Origin: an uncultured Eubacteriales bacterium
GTDB lineage: Bacteria > Bacillota > Clostridia > Peptostreptococcales > Anaerovoracaceae
Direction: 5' to 3'
Assembly (NCBI GenBank): GCA_902795265.1
Contig: CADBKM010000007.1
Location: forward strand, 1-64,000
DNA length: 64,000 nt
The stretch's first letter is position 1. Every line of letters begins with the position of its first letter. Both the position numbers and the translations under genes were made by a program. The notes below the pieces were generated by a model that was given only the letters and a program-made list of their open reading frames with translations, was not told where the DNA came from and did no database searches. Below are positions 7,020 through 16,189 of the stretch, one piece after another.

Positions 7020-10000
7020 ATGAGGAAAAGCATTAAGAAAGCAACAGGCATTTTTCTGGGTTTTACAGGGATCTCTTTTGTTGTGCTGAGCATCATTGCA
7101 AAACTTAAAAAGGGCGACAGTGTATATGCTAACGAAGATGAGCAAAAAAACATCCTTGAGGGAAGGAAGGTGATTTTTGTTGCTGATGAGACTGACCCTG
7201 AAAATGCGGACGGTGTAAAAGGGCATCTGGAAGCAGTCGGCCTTTCTGAAAAGAATACAGCCTTTTATCAAAGGCGTGTAAAACGCGCAATCGATATCGC
7301 GCTAAGCTTTTGCGGACTCATTGTTTTAGGCCCGGTCATCGGAGCTGTAGCTCTTGCTATAAAGATCGATGATCCAGGCCCTGTCTTCTTTACACAAAAG
7401 AGAGTCGGAGAAAACAAGCAATTCTTTAAACTGCACAAATTCAGATCAATGAAGATGTCGACGCCTCACGATGTTCCTACCCACATGCTGGGCGATCCGG
7501 ATCAGTACATCACACGTGTAGGCCGATTCCTTCGTGCTCACAGCCTGGACGAGCTGCCTCAGATATGGGACATTTTTATAGGGAACATGTCGGTGATCGG
7601 GCCTAGGCCTGCATTATGGAATCAGGATGTTCTTACAGCTGAACGTGACAAGTATGGAGTAAACGAACTCAAACCGGGACTCACCGGCTGGGCGCAGATA
7701 AACGGCCGCGATGAGCTTGAACTTCAGGAGAAAGCGGCGTTTGACGGAGAATATGCTGAGTGTATAAGGAAAGGTGGCCTTAAAGCTCTTGCCTTTGACT
7801 GCAAGTGTTTTGTTGGCACCATTTTTTCCGTTGCCCGCAGTGAAGGTGTTGTAGAAGGCGGTACAGGTGCCATGCGCGATTCTCGCAGAGAGGGAGTTCC
7901 GGAGGAGGACCCTGAGGCAGTATTGGGCTGCGATCTTGACCTGTGTGTTGACAGGAACGCATCAAAAAGGGTGCTGATAACAGGTGCCGGCAGCTACATA
8001 GGAGAGTCGGTCAAAGCATATGCATCAGAGCATTTCCCGAACCTGGAAGCAGATACGATCGACATGATAGACGTATCGTGGAGAGACAAAGACTTTAGCA
8101 AATATGATTGCGTGTATCACGTAGCAGGAATTGCTCATGCCGATGTCGGAAATGTCTCTGATGAAGTTAAAGAAAAGTACTATGCCGTAAATACGGATCT
8201 TGCGATCGAGACAGCACGCAAGGCTAAGAATGAAGGCGTAAAGCAGTTCATATTCATGAGCTCCATGATAGTATATGGAGATTCAGCACCTTATGGAAAA
8301 GAAAAGGTGGTCGACAGAAATACATGTCCGTCACCTGCGAATTTCTACGGGGATTCTAAATGGCAGGCAGACAAAGGCGTCAGAGCTCTTGCGGATGAAA
8401 ACTTCAAAGTGGCGATCATGAGACCTCCTATGATATATGGCAAAGGAAGCAAAGGGAATTACCCGGTACTTGCAAAAATGGCAAAAAAGCTCCCGGTCTT
8501 CCCTGATATACAGAACGAAAGGTCCATGCTTTACATAGGGAATCTGTGTGAGTTCGTCTGCAATCTTATAACGACTGGAGAAGGCGGGATATACTTCCCT
8601 CAGAACGAAACATATACTCGTACCAGCGAAATGGTACGGGACATTGCGGCAGCAAGCGGGAGAAAGGTTCTCATCACAAAGGCATTGAGTCCTGCAGTAC
8701 TGATTGCAGCACATGTGCCGGGAAAAATCAGCGGCCTTGTAAACAAAGCATTCGGAAACAGCTGCTATGATCAGAGCCTTTCGAAATACTCGTTTGAGTA
8801 CCGAAAAACGAGTCTGAAGCAGTCAATAATGGAGACCGAGGGCGGCGTAATTCAAAAAAAAAAGACTGACAAAAAGCATATCCTTCTGATATCGCAGTAC
8901 TTTTACCCGGAAACATTCCGTGTGAACGACATAGCACAGGAGTGGGTCAGAAGAGGATACAAAGTGACTGTGCTGACAGGTATCCCGAATTATCCTATGG
9001 GTAGGTTCTACGATGGCTACGGGTATACGAAGAGAAGAAGAGAGACCTGGAATGGCGTTGAGATAATTAGGATCCCTCTTATCGCCAGAGGCAACAGCAG
9101 CAATAAACTGCTCAATGCGGCAGGCATGGCAGCCAACTATCTGTCGTTTGCAGCAGCCGGGCATGAGTGGGTCAAAAAGAATGATATAGGCGCTGATCTG
9201 GTCTTTACAGTTGAAGTCAGTCCTATGACACAGGCACTTATAGGTGTATGGTACGGCAAAAGATATGGAGTGCCTGTGTATCTGTATGTCCAGGATCTCT
9301 GGCCGGAAAATGTAGAGACTGTTACGGGCATCCATAATAAAGCTGTAATAGGACCGATCGATAAGATGGTAGATAAGATTTACAGAGAAACTGATGAGAT
9401 CTTCACTACCAGCCCGAGCTTTGTAGAAGCAATTACAGAACGAAAGAATAAAGTACCGGCTGAGAAAGTGCATTACTGGCCTCAGTATGCCGAAGAGTTT
9501 TACAAACCGATGCCTGAACAGAAAATAGAAGGCATACCGGATGATGGCTCATTTAAGATCGCCTTTACCGGCAACATCGGCACAGCACAAGGATTGGAGA
9601 TTCTCCCTAAAACTGCCGAGCTTCTTAAGAACGAAAAGGTTTCTTTCGTAATTGTTGGTGATGGCAGATATCAGCCTGAACTTGAGAGGCAGATAGAAGA
9701 ACTTGGCGTAAAAGAGAAATTCATTATGATCCCTCGTGTTCAGGCAGAAAAGATACCTGAGATATTGAGCATGTGCGAAGCAGGCTTCATAAGCTTCAAT
9801 AATGAACCTCTCTGGCAAAAGACAATACCTGCAAAACTCCAGTCATACATGGCCTGTGGTAAAGCAATAATTGCATCTGCATCCGGCGAGACGGAAAGGA
9901 TCATCCGGGAAGCAGATTGCGGCCTTTGCTGTTCGATTGGTAATGCAGAGGCTCTCGCTGAAGGAATCCGGGAACTTATGCATGTCGACTGGAGAAAAAT

Positions 10001-10088
10001 GGGCAGGAATGCCGCTGAGTACTGCAAGGCTCATTTTGATAAAGCGGCTCTGATGGATGAAATGGACATATATATTAAAGGTGAATAG
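7020..10088 (+). CDS. Three-domain fusion: phosphoglycosyl transferase, NAD-dependent epimerase/reductase, GT4 glycosyltransferase
   Basis: About 1022 residues in one uninterrupted frame. After an N-terminal hydrophobic helix, residues about 75-290 form a bacterial sugar transferase (WcaJ/PglC type) with DPGPVFFTQKRVG and the catalytic Asp177-Glu178 (LDELPQIWD). It should load a sugar-1-phosphate onto undecaprenyl phosphate. Residues about 315-605 form an SDR with TGAGSYIG and Tyr443/Lys447 (YGDSK), like 4-keto-sugar reductases. Residues about 620-1022 form a WbuB-like GT4 enzyme (ISQYFYPE, QDLWPEN, CEAGFISFN). These are usually three separate genes. The second joint contains ten consecutive A bases (8854-8863), with stops close by in both other frames. 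The start ATG 7020 follows AAGGCGG. An ATG at 6996 overlapping the previous gene is less likely. Confidence 0.9.
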   Translation: MRKSIKKATGIFLGFTGISFVVLSIIAKLKKGDSVYANEDEQKNILEGRKVIFVADETDPENADGVKGHLEAVGLSEKNTAFYQRRVKRAIDIALSFCGLIVLGPVIGAVALAIKIDDPGPVFFTQKRVGENKQFFKLHKFRSMKMSTPHDVPTHMLGDPDQYITRVGRFLRAHSLDELPQIWDIFIGNMSVIGPRPALWNQDVLTAERDKYGVNELKPGLTGWAQINGRDELELQEKAAFDGEYAECIRKGGLKALAFDCKCFVGTIFSVARSEGVVEGGTGAMRDSRREGVPEEDPEAVLGCDLDLCVDRNASKRVLITGAGSYIGESVKAYASEHFPNLEADTIDMIDVSWRDKDFSKYDCVYHVAGIAHADVGNVSDEVKEKYYAVNTDLAIETARKAKNEGVKQFIFMSSMIVYGDSAPYGKEKVVDRNTCPSPANFYGDSKWQADKGVRALADENFKVAIMRPPMIYGKGSKGNYPVLAKMAKKLPVFPDIQNERSMLYIGNLCEFVCNLITTGEGGIYFPQNETYTRTSEMVRDIAAASGRKVLITKALSPAVLIAAHVPGKISGLVNKAFGNSCYDQSLSKYSFEYRKTSLKQSIMETEGGVIQKKKTDKKHILLISQYFYPETFRVNDIAQEWVRRGYKVTVLTGIPNYPMGRFYDGYGYTKRRRETWNGVEIIRIPLIARGNSSNKLLNAAGMAANYLSFAAAGHEWVKKNDIGADLVFTVEVSPMTQALIGVWYGKRYGVPVYLYVQDLWPENVETVTGIHNKAVIGPIDKMVDKIYRETDEIFTTSPSFVEAITERKNKVPAEKVHYWPQYAEEFYKPMPEQKIEGIPDDGSFKIAFTGNIGTAQGLEILPKTAELLKNEKVSFVIVGDGRYQPELERQIEELGVKEKFIMIPRVQAEKIPEILSMCEAGFISFNNEPLWQKTIPAKLQSYMACGKAIIASASGETERIIREADCGLCCSIGNAEALAEGIRELMHVDWRKMGRNAAEYCKAHFDKAALMDEMDIYIKGE

Positions 10089-10091
10089 CAG

Positions 10092-11258
10092 ATGAAGATT
10101 CTGATGATCAACGTAGTCTGTGGAATCCGCAGTACCGGACGCATATGTACAGATCTGGCTTCAGCGCTTGAGAGCGAGGGACATGAAGTCAAGATCGCAT
10201 ATGGCAGAGAACAAGTCCCGGCACAGTACGAAAAGTATGCTGTAAAAATCGGCAGCGACATTGACGTGAAGCTGCACGGAGTCAGAGCAAGACTGACAGA
10301 TGGATGCGGATTTGGAAGCAAAAGGGCTACCATTAAATTCATTGACTGGGTCAAGCGCTATGATCCGGATGTCATACACCTGCATAACATTCATGGCTAT
10401 TACATCAATCTCAAAGTGCTGTTTGATTATCTTCGGGGCTGCGGAAAGAAGATAATCTGGACACTGCACGATGGATGGGCTTTTACCGGACATAGCGCAT
10501 TTTGCGATGCAGTCAACTGCGAACGTTGGAAGACAGGCTGCTACAAATGCCCTCTTATCAAAGAATACCCTGCGAGTTACACGGATCACAGCAAAGCAAA
10601 CTGGAGAAAGAAAAGAGAATTCCTTACAGGTGTTCCTGATATGATGATCGTTACACCTTCGGAATGGCTCGCAAGGCTGACCAAGGAATCGTTTCTCAAG
10701 GAATATCCGGTAAAAGTCATAAATAATGGAATAGACACATCGCAGTTTTACCCAATCGAGAGCGATATTAAAAAGACGCTGGGCATATCCGATAAAAAAA
10801 TGCTGCTTGGCGTAGCGACTGCCTGGAACGATCTGAAAGGGTGGCAGGATTATCTGAAACTTGCGAATATGCTGGATGACTGCTATCAGCTCGTCATGGT
10901 CGGACTTACAAAAGAGCAGCTGTCACAGCTGCCGGACAGGATCATAGGCCTTGAAAGAACGAACAGCATTAAAGAGCTGGCAGAATTGTATAGCGCGTCG
11001 TTTGCACTGCTGAGCCTTTCATACTGCGAGAATTATCCGACTGTCTGTCTGGAAGCGCGTTCGTGCGGGACTCAGGTTATAACGTATGATGCCGGAGGAA
11101 GTGCGGAGACTGCAGGATCTGATGGAGTCGTTGTTGCAAAGGGAGACTTAAATGGCATTATAGAAGCCATTGATAAACTGAGTGCTGTCGCAGCATCTGA
11201 TGCTGTCAGGGATAAATCCGAGACTACGAGGCAGTATCTTGCTGAGTATTATGCATAA
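10092..11258 (+). CDS. GT4 family glycosyltransferase (WcaC-like)
   Basis: This 388-residue cytoplasmic GT-B enzyme probably adds a sugar to the lipid-linked repeat unit. It has a short N-terminal strand (MKILMINVVCG), a VIHLHNIHGYYIN segment, and WTLHDGWAFTGH followed by a four-cysteine cluster (CDAVNCERWKTGCYKC). The donor-binding C-terminal half has NNGIDTSQF, and an ENYPTVCLEARSCG stretch that carries the conserved EALA-like glutamate region. It is a close relative of the gene at 12492, which has the same cysteine spacing. It begins three bases after the preceding stop codon with AAAGGTGA upstream, so it is co-transcribed. Donor and acceptor sugars are unknown. Confidence 0.92.
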   Translation: MKILMINVVCGIRSTGRICTDLASALESEGHEVKIAYGREQVPAQYEKYAVKIGSDIDVKLHGVRARLTDGCGFGSKRATIKFIDWVKRYDPDVIHLHNIHGYYINLKVLFDYLRGCGKKIIWTLHDGWAFTGHSAFCDAVNCERWKTGCYKCPLIKEYPASYTDHSKANWRKKREFLTGVPDMMIVTPSEWLARLTKESFLKEYPVKVINNGIDTSQFYPIESDIKKTLGISDKKMLLGVATAWNDLKGWQDYLKLANMLDDCYQLVMVGLTKEQLSQLPDRIIGLERTNSIKELAELYSASFALLSLSYCENYPTVCLEARSCGTQVITYDAGGSAETAGSDGVVVAKGDLNGIIEAIDKLSAVAASDAVRDKSETTRQYLAEYYA

Positions 11259-12495
11259 ACAATTTAGCAACATGAGTAAAAACAGCAAAACAACAGGTAA
11301 ACACAAAGAAATATTCTTTCTCGGTCTGATGTATTCGGAGAAAACTTTAGAAGCTGCGAAAGCAGATTCTAAAGCAGGAATTCAGATGGCTCCGCATATT
11401 TTTCAGAATAATCTTTTAAAAGGTTTTGAGAATCAACGCGATCTGAATGTTAAAGTGATTCATGTTCCGCCAATCGGGAGCTATCCGATCCATTATAAAA
11501 GAGCAATGATGCATACCGATAAATGGAAGGCCGGATATCAGCAAATCGGATATATAAATCTGCCGGTTCTGAAACACACGATTCAGGAGCAGAGAATAAA
11601 GAAACTGATTGAAAAGGAGCTGAACGAGAATAAGGAACAATATCTGCTTATATACTCCATGTACCCTCCTTTTGTTAAAGCGGCAGCTTCGCTTAAGAGG
11701 AAGCATCCCGGACTGAAAGTATGCTTGCTTCAAACGGATCCTATACTGGGAAAGGATGGTATATACACGAAAAATACTTCCCGGAACATTCGGAAGGGAC
11801 AGAAGCTTATCAGCCTGATGAAAAGTTTCGACTCATTTGTTGTGCTGACAAAATATCTTGCGGAGGCAATGGAAATCGGTGATAAACCTTATACGATAGT
11901 GGACTGTATCATAGACAGCATGGCCGATAAGGATGGCAGCAGTGAAGAACGCTCAGGAGCAGGAAACCGCTTCCTCTATACAGGATCGACACGAAGCACT
12001 AACGGTATAATTACCCTTGTTGATGCGTTTGACTATCTTCCTGAAGCTGAACTGTGGATTTGCGGTGACGGAGACTCTGATGATTACATCCAGGAAAAGG
12101 AGAAAACCAACAGTAATATAAGATTTTTCGGATCGATTGATCACAGCAAGATTGCCGGTGTGCAGGCGCAGTGCGATTTTATGATCAATCCCCGAACCCC
12201 TTCGGGAGGGTTTACTAAGTACTCTTTCCCTTCAAAAACAGCCGAGTATATGATGACGGGGAAACCAACTGTAATGTACAGGCTTGAAGGCTTGACTGAG
12301 GACTATGATGATCTTCTGAACTATATATATTCAGAGGATCCGAAATTACTGGCAGAGGAATTAAGAGCGTTGATCCAGTCAGACCGTGAACAGCTTATGA
12401 TCAAAGCAGCGAGGGCAAAGGAGTATGTGCTGAAACAGAAATCTCCTGAAGCACAGGTTGACCGGATAATCGCAATGTGGGACAGAACCAAATGA
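11251..12495 (+). CDS. Glycosyltransferase (GT4-like)
   Basis: About 414 residues. It is a GT-B type enzyme recognised from its C-terminal half: RFLYTGSTRSTNGI, ELWICGDGDSDDYI and NPRTPSGGFTKYSFPSKT, followed by AEYMMTGKPTVMY, the nucleotide-sugar site. The N-terminal half is divergent. The chosen ATG overlaps the previous stop by eight bases, which suggests translational coupling. ATG 11272 is an alternative; neither has a good ribosome site. A longer upstream reading exists only from a non-ATG codon inside the previous gene. Its sugar specificity is unknown. Confidence 0.85.
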   Translation: MHKQFSNMSKNSKTTGKHKEIFFLGLMYSEKTLEAAKADSKAGIQMAPHIFQNNLLKGFENQRDLNVKVIHVPPIGSYPIHYKRAMMHTDKWKAGYQQIGYINLPVLKHTIQEQRIKKLIEKELNENKEQYLLIYSMYPPFVKAAASLKRKHPGLKVCLLQTDPILGKDGIYTKNTSRNIRKGQKLISLMKSFDSFVVLTKYLAEAMEIGDKPYTIVDCIIDSMADKDGSSEERSGAGNRFLYTGSTRSTNGIITLVDAFDYLPEAELWICGDGDSDDYIQEKEKTNSNIRFFGSIDHSKIAGVQAQCDFMINPRTPSGGFTKYSFPSKTAEYMMTGKPTVMYRLEGLTEDYDDLLNYIYSEDPKLLAEELRALIQSDREQLMIKAARAKEYVLKQKSPEAQVDRIIAMWDRTK

Positions 12496-13706
12496 ATAAA
12501 GAGCGTAATCAGAAAAAAATCGTACTGATCAACACTGTTCTTTATGGCAGTACCGGTAATATCGTCAGACAGCTGAAATCACTTGCGGAAGAGAACGGTA
12601 TGAAGGCATATACCGTCTCTGCATATTCCAGAAATAACAAAACTGTATATGGCGAAGATGACATTGTCATCGGTAATTATTTAGACAGGTACTTGCATAT
12701 ATGGCTGAGCAGAGTAACCGGGCTGTCGGGAGAATTCTCGGTTTATTCAACATGGAAGTTAACAAGGTTATTAAAAAAGATAAAGCCTGATGTTATCCAT
12801 CTCCACAATCTGCATAATGCTTACATAAACTTAGCGATTCTTTTCAGATATATTAAGAAAAATGATGTTAAGGTGATCTGGACACTGCATGATTGCTGGG
12901 CGTTCACAGGGCGTTGTCCTTATTTTGACATATATTCCTGTGATAAATGGGTCAAAGGGTGCGGCAATTGTCCATATCCTAAAGATGAATACCCTGTTTC
13001 GAACCGTGATAACACCTCGAAAAGCTGGGCTTATAAGAACCGAGTCTTTTCAGGTGTAAGCGACATGACTATAGTTACTCCGTCAAAATGGCTTGCGGGG
13101 CTGGTAAAGAAATCGTTTCTCAAAGAATATCCGGTAAAAACGATCAACAATGGAATCGACCTTGATACGTTTAAACCGACAACGGGGAAATTGTATGACG
13201 AACTGAAATCGTCAGGAAAACATATAGTGCTTGGTCTTGCTATGGATTGGAACAGAAGAAAGGGCCTGGATGTAATTGTCGAACTCAATAAACTGCTTGA
13301 TGACAAATATCAGATTGTCATGGTCGGTACGGATGACAGTTTGGCTGAAAAGCTGTCGGAGCAAGGTATAAAATGCATCAATCGTACCGGATCGCAGGAG
13401 GAATTGGCAGAAATATATACTGCGGCCGATGTTTTTGCGAATCCGACAAGAGAAGATAATTTCCCAACGGTCAATATTGAGGCTCTGGCCTGTGGTGCGC
13501 CGATCGTTACCTTTGATACAGGCGGAAGCCCTGAGATCCCGGATAATATAACCGGCGTTGTTGTTCCGAAGGAAGATATCGAAGCCATGAAACAGGCAAT
13601 AGTGGATATATGCGAGAAAAAGTCGATCAACAAGAGTGATTGTATCGAGCGCGCACATTGCTTTGAAAAAAAGAAACAATTTTACGAATACATTAAGTTA
13701 TATTGA
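12492..13706 (+). CDS. GT4 family glycosyltransferase (WcaC-like), paralogue of the gene at 10092
   Basis: About 404 residues, starting in an ATGA overlap with the preceding stop. It shares with the 10092 gene the segments VIHLHNLHNAYIN and WTLHDCWAFTGRC, the four-cysteine cluster (CPYFDIYSCDKWVKGCGNC), TPSKWLAGLVKKSFLKEYPVK and NNGIDLDTFKP. This points to duplication within the cluster. The C-terminal half has NFPTVNIEALACGAPIV, a typical GT4 donor site. It probably adds one sugar of the repeat unit in the cytoplasm. The two paralogues flank an unrelated GT4 gene, so the duplication was followed by insertion or rearrangement. Confidence 0.92.
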   Translation: MNKERNQKKIVLINTVLYGSTGNIVRQLKSLAEENGMKAYTVSAYSRNNKTVYGEDDIVIGNYLDRYLHIWLSRVTGLSGEFSVYSTWKLTRLLKKIKPDVIHLHNLHNAYINLAILFRYIKKNDVKVIWTLHDCWAFTGRCPYFDIYSCDKWVKGCGNCPYPKDEYPVSNRDNTSKSWAYKNRVFSGVSDMTIVTPSKWLAGLVKKSFLKEYPVKTINNGIDLDTFKPTTGKLYDELKSSGKHIVLGLAMDWNRRKGLDVIVELNKLLDDKYQIVMVGTDDSLAEKLSEQGIKCINRTGSQEELAEIYTAADVFANPTREDNFPTVNIEALACGAPIVTFDTGGSPEIPDNITGVVVPKEDIEAMKQAIVDICEKKSINKSDCIERAHCFEKKKQFYEYIKLY

Positions 13707-13721
13707 ACATCAACATAAAGC

Positions 13722-15029
13722 ATGAACAATAAGGTTCTAAAAAATGCATCGTGGATAATAATATGCAAGGTCGTTCAGGCCGTACTGGCATTGGTTATAA
13801 ATATGCTGACGGCACGATACCTAGGGCCTTCGAATTACGGGCTTATAACATATGCAGCTTCGCTTGTGGCATTTGCAGCACCAATTATGCAGCTCGGAAT
13901 CAATAACGTTCTGGTTCAGGAAATCGTATATAAACCGGAACAGGAGGGTGAGATCCTTGGCACATCCATAATGCTGAGTCTTGTATCCTCATTGTTCTGT
14001 GTTGCAGGTGTTACCTCTGTAGCTTTTGCTCTTAATCCGGGGGAGCCGGTCACTGTCATTACTTGCCTGTTATATAGTTTGCTTTTAATATTTCAGGCAA
14101 TGGATATGATAGAGTACTGGTTTCAGGCAAAACTGCTTTCGAAGTACACATCTCTGATAAGCTTGTTTGTATACTTTGTTGTTGCATCCTACAAAATCTG
14201 GCTTCTTGTTACAAAAAAGAGCATTTACTGGTTTGCTTTATCTAATGCGCTTGATTATGGCCTTATCGCTTTGGCGGCTATAATTGTTTACCGCAGACTC
14301 GGAGGCGGCAAGTTCCGCTTTTCAGCTAAACTTGCTTCGCTTTTGTTCAATAAAAGTAAGCATTATATCGTTTCAAGCATGATGGTCACTATCTTTGCGC
14401 AGACAGATAAGATCATGCTGAAGCAGATGCTTGATGAAACCGCTACAGGCTATTACGGAGCCGCGGTTGCGTGTGCAGGGCTGACCGGGTTCGTGTTTGC
14501 AGCCCTGATCGATTCGTTCAGACCGTCAATATTTGAAGGGTTAAAGATCAGTAATGATGTATTTGAGCACAGACTGACACTGCTCTACTCTATCATTATT
14601 TATTTATCACTGGCTCAGAGTGTAGCTATGACGATACTGGCTAAATTGGTGATACTGATCCTTTACGGAGGTTCGTACGCACCTGCTGCCGGTGCGCTGA
14701 GGGTGGTAGTTTGGTACACTACTTTCTCCTACATAGGCTCAGTAAGAAATATCTGGATCCTGGCAAACAATAAACAGAAATATCTCTGGCAGATAAACCT
14801 TTCCGGCGCGCTGGCGAATGTTATCTTAAACTGGCTGCTGATACCGCTGCTGGGTATACATGGAGCTGCACTTGCGTCATTGATCACACAATTTTTCACT
14901 AACGTCGTGATCGGATATATTATGGCGCCTATTCGCGGAAACAATGCGATAATGGTCAGAAGCCTTGATCCGCGGTTATTAATGGAAGCTTTGAAGAAAA
15001 TGCGAAAAAAAGAAAAGGCAGAGAGCTAA
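13722..15029 (+). CDS. wzx: Wzx-type oligosaccharide flippase
   Basis: This 435-residue integral membrane protein has about 12-14 hydrophobic segments across its whole length. It belongs to the MATE/MOP polysaccharide transporter family (first helix LKNASWIIICKVVQAVLAL, then ARYLGPSNYGLI, the usual flippase start). It should move the undecaprenyl-linked repeat unit across the membrane for polymerisation. It is followed directly by an EpsG-type polymerase and then a Wzz-like protein, the classical Wzx/Wzy/Wzz set. No strong ribosome site is visible before the ATG. It lies 15 bases behind the previous gene, so it is probably translated from the operon transcript. Confidence 0.92.
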   Translation: MNNKVLKNASWIIICKVVQAVLALVINMLTARYLGPSNYGLITYAASLVAFAAPIMQLGINNVLVQEIVYKPEQEGEILGTSIMLSLVSSLFCVAGVTSVAFALNPGEPVTVITCLLYSLLLIFQAMDMIEYWFQAKLLSKYTSLISLFVYFVVASYKIWLLVTKKSIYWFALSNALDYGLIALAAIIVYRRLGGGKFRFSAKLASLLFNKSKHYIVSSMMVTIFAQTDKIMLKQMLDETATGYYGAAVACAGLTGFVFAALIDSFRPSIFEGLKISNDVFEHRLTLLYSIIIYLSLAQSVAMTILAKLVILILYGGSYAPAAGALRVVVWYTTFSYIGSVRNIWILANNKQKYLWQINLSGALANVILNWLLIPLLGIHGAALASLITQFFTNVVIGYIMAPIRGNNAIMVRSLDPRLLMEALKKMRKKEKAES

Positions 15030-16163
15030 TTGTATATCTACTTTATTCTTTCCCTTATAGTTCTGATACTGGCGCTTTTAAGTTTAAAGCGTGAAATAAG
15101 CGATTTTACGATCGCTGCTGTTGTAATTGTTATAACAGCGCTGCTGGTGTTCAGATACGGACAGGGCACGGATTACTTTGCATATAACTACCTGATAGAG
15201 AGAAACATTTCGCTCCATGATGCTTTAACAGACACAACAGATAATCATGGAGAGACAGGTTTTCGTATGCTCGCAGTTCTATTCCATGGCAGATCGACAT
15301 TGATGATTGCAGCTATTGGGCTGTATGATATGGCGATGACGGCTAGATTTATGTGGAAAAACTGCACTAACAAAGCGTTTACTCTGTTTCTGCTGTTACC
15401 TACTGTATTGCTCACATATTATTTCTCCGCAATCCGTCAAGGTGTTGTCATTGCCACATTCCTTGGCTTGGGGATATCTCTTGTAGAGAAAAAAGCGTGG
15501 AAAAGATATATTGTTCTGTGCTTTGCCATGGCACTGATCCACTCGGTAGCGCTAGTGCTTCTGGCAATACCTTTCCTTGAGAAAGTGTCATTAAAAACTG
15601 AACTGACAGTTTTTTTGCCGATTTCAGTTGCAGTTGGATGTCTGATCGCCATTCCGTTCACGCATCAATATCTTTTGCTTATCCCGGTGATTGGCAAGTA
15701 TATGGGCATTTATCCTGCGGGAAGCCTCGGAATAGGGACTCTTGTAAGCAGGGCAATTACACTGACGATCATGATCCTGTTTTACTACTCATGGAAAGAA
15801 GAGACAGGATTACAGGGAGATGATCCATGGTGGATCAAAGCATATATATTTGGCCAGATTTTATTCTTTGCTCTTATGCCATATATGTTTATTGCCACCA
15901 GAGTGTATATATGCTTTAAAATTCTGGAGGTTTGGTTTATCCCGAACATGCTTCTTCTGAACAACCGATACCGCCAGATAATGGCAGTATACCTTATTAT
16001 GCTTACGAGTCTGGTTTATGTCAGCAACATCAATACCTATATCTGGGAGGCAGGCTACAATGACTCGATTAATTGTATCAATTACCCGTATATAAGCGTG
16101 TTTAATAAAAACGAAATTTGGGATTACAGAGCGCCTGATAATTATTTCCAATATATCAGGTAG
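15030..16163 (+). CDS. EpsG-family polysaccharide polymerase (Wzy-like)
   Basis: This 377-residue multi-pass membrane protein has about 10-11 segments. Near the start it carries the EpsG-family signature FRYGQGTDYFAYNYL, and later FSAIRQGVVIATFLGLG. Such proteins polymerise exopolysaccharide repeat units outside the membrane. The start is a TTG that follows the flippase stop codon (TAATTG) with no spacer. GAGAG just upstream could serve as a weak ribosome site. No nearby in-frame ATG gives a better first helix. Confidence 0.85.
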   Translation: MYIYFILSLIVLILALLSLKREISDFTIAAVVIVITALLVFRYGQGTDYFAYNYLIERNISLHDALTDTTDNHGETGFRMLAVLFHGRSTLMIAAIGLYDMAMTARFMWKNCTNKAFTLFLLLPTVLLTYYFSAIRQGVVIATFLGLGISLVEKKAWKRYIVLCFAMALIHSVALVLLAIPFLEKVSLKTELTVFLPISVAVGCLIAIPFTHQYLLLIPVIGKYMGIYPAGSLGIGTLVSRAITLTIMILFYYSWKEETGLQGDDPWWIKAYIFGQILFFALMPYMFIATRVYICFKILEVWFIPNMLLLNNRYRQIMAVYLIMLTSLVYVSNINTYIWEAGYNDSINCINYPYISVFNKNEIWDYRAPDNYFQYIR

Positions 16164-16189
16164 CGAATGACCCCTTAAGGAGATGAAAA

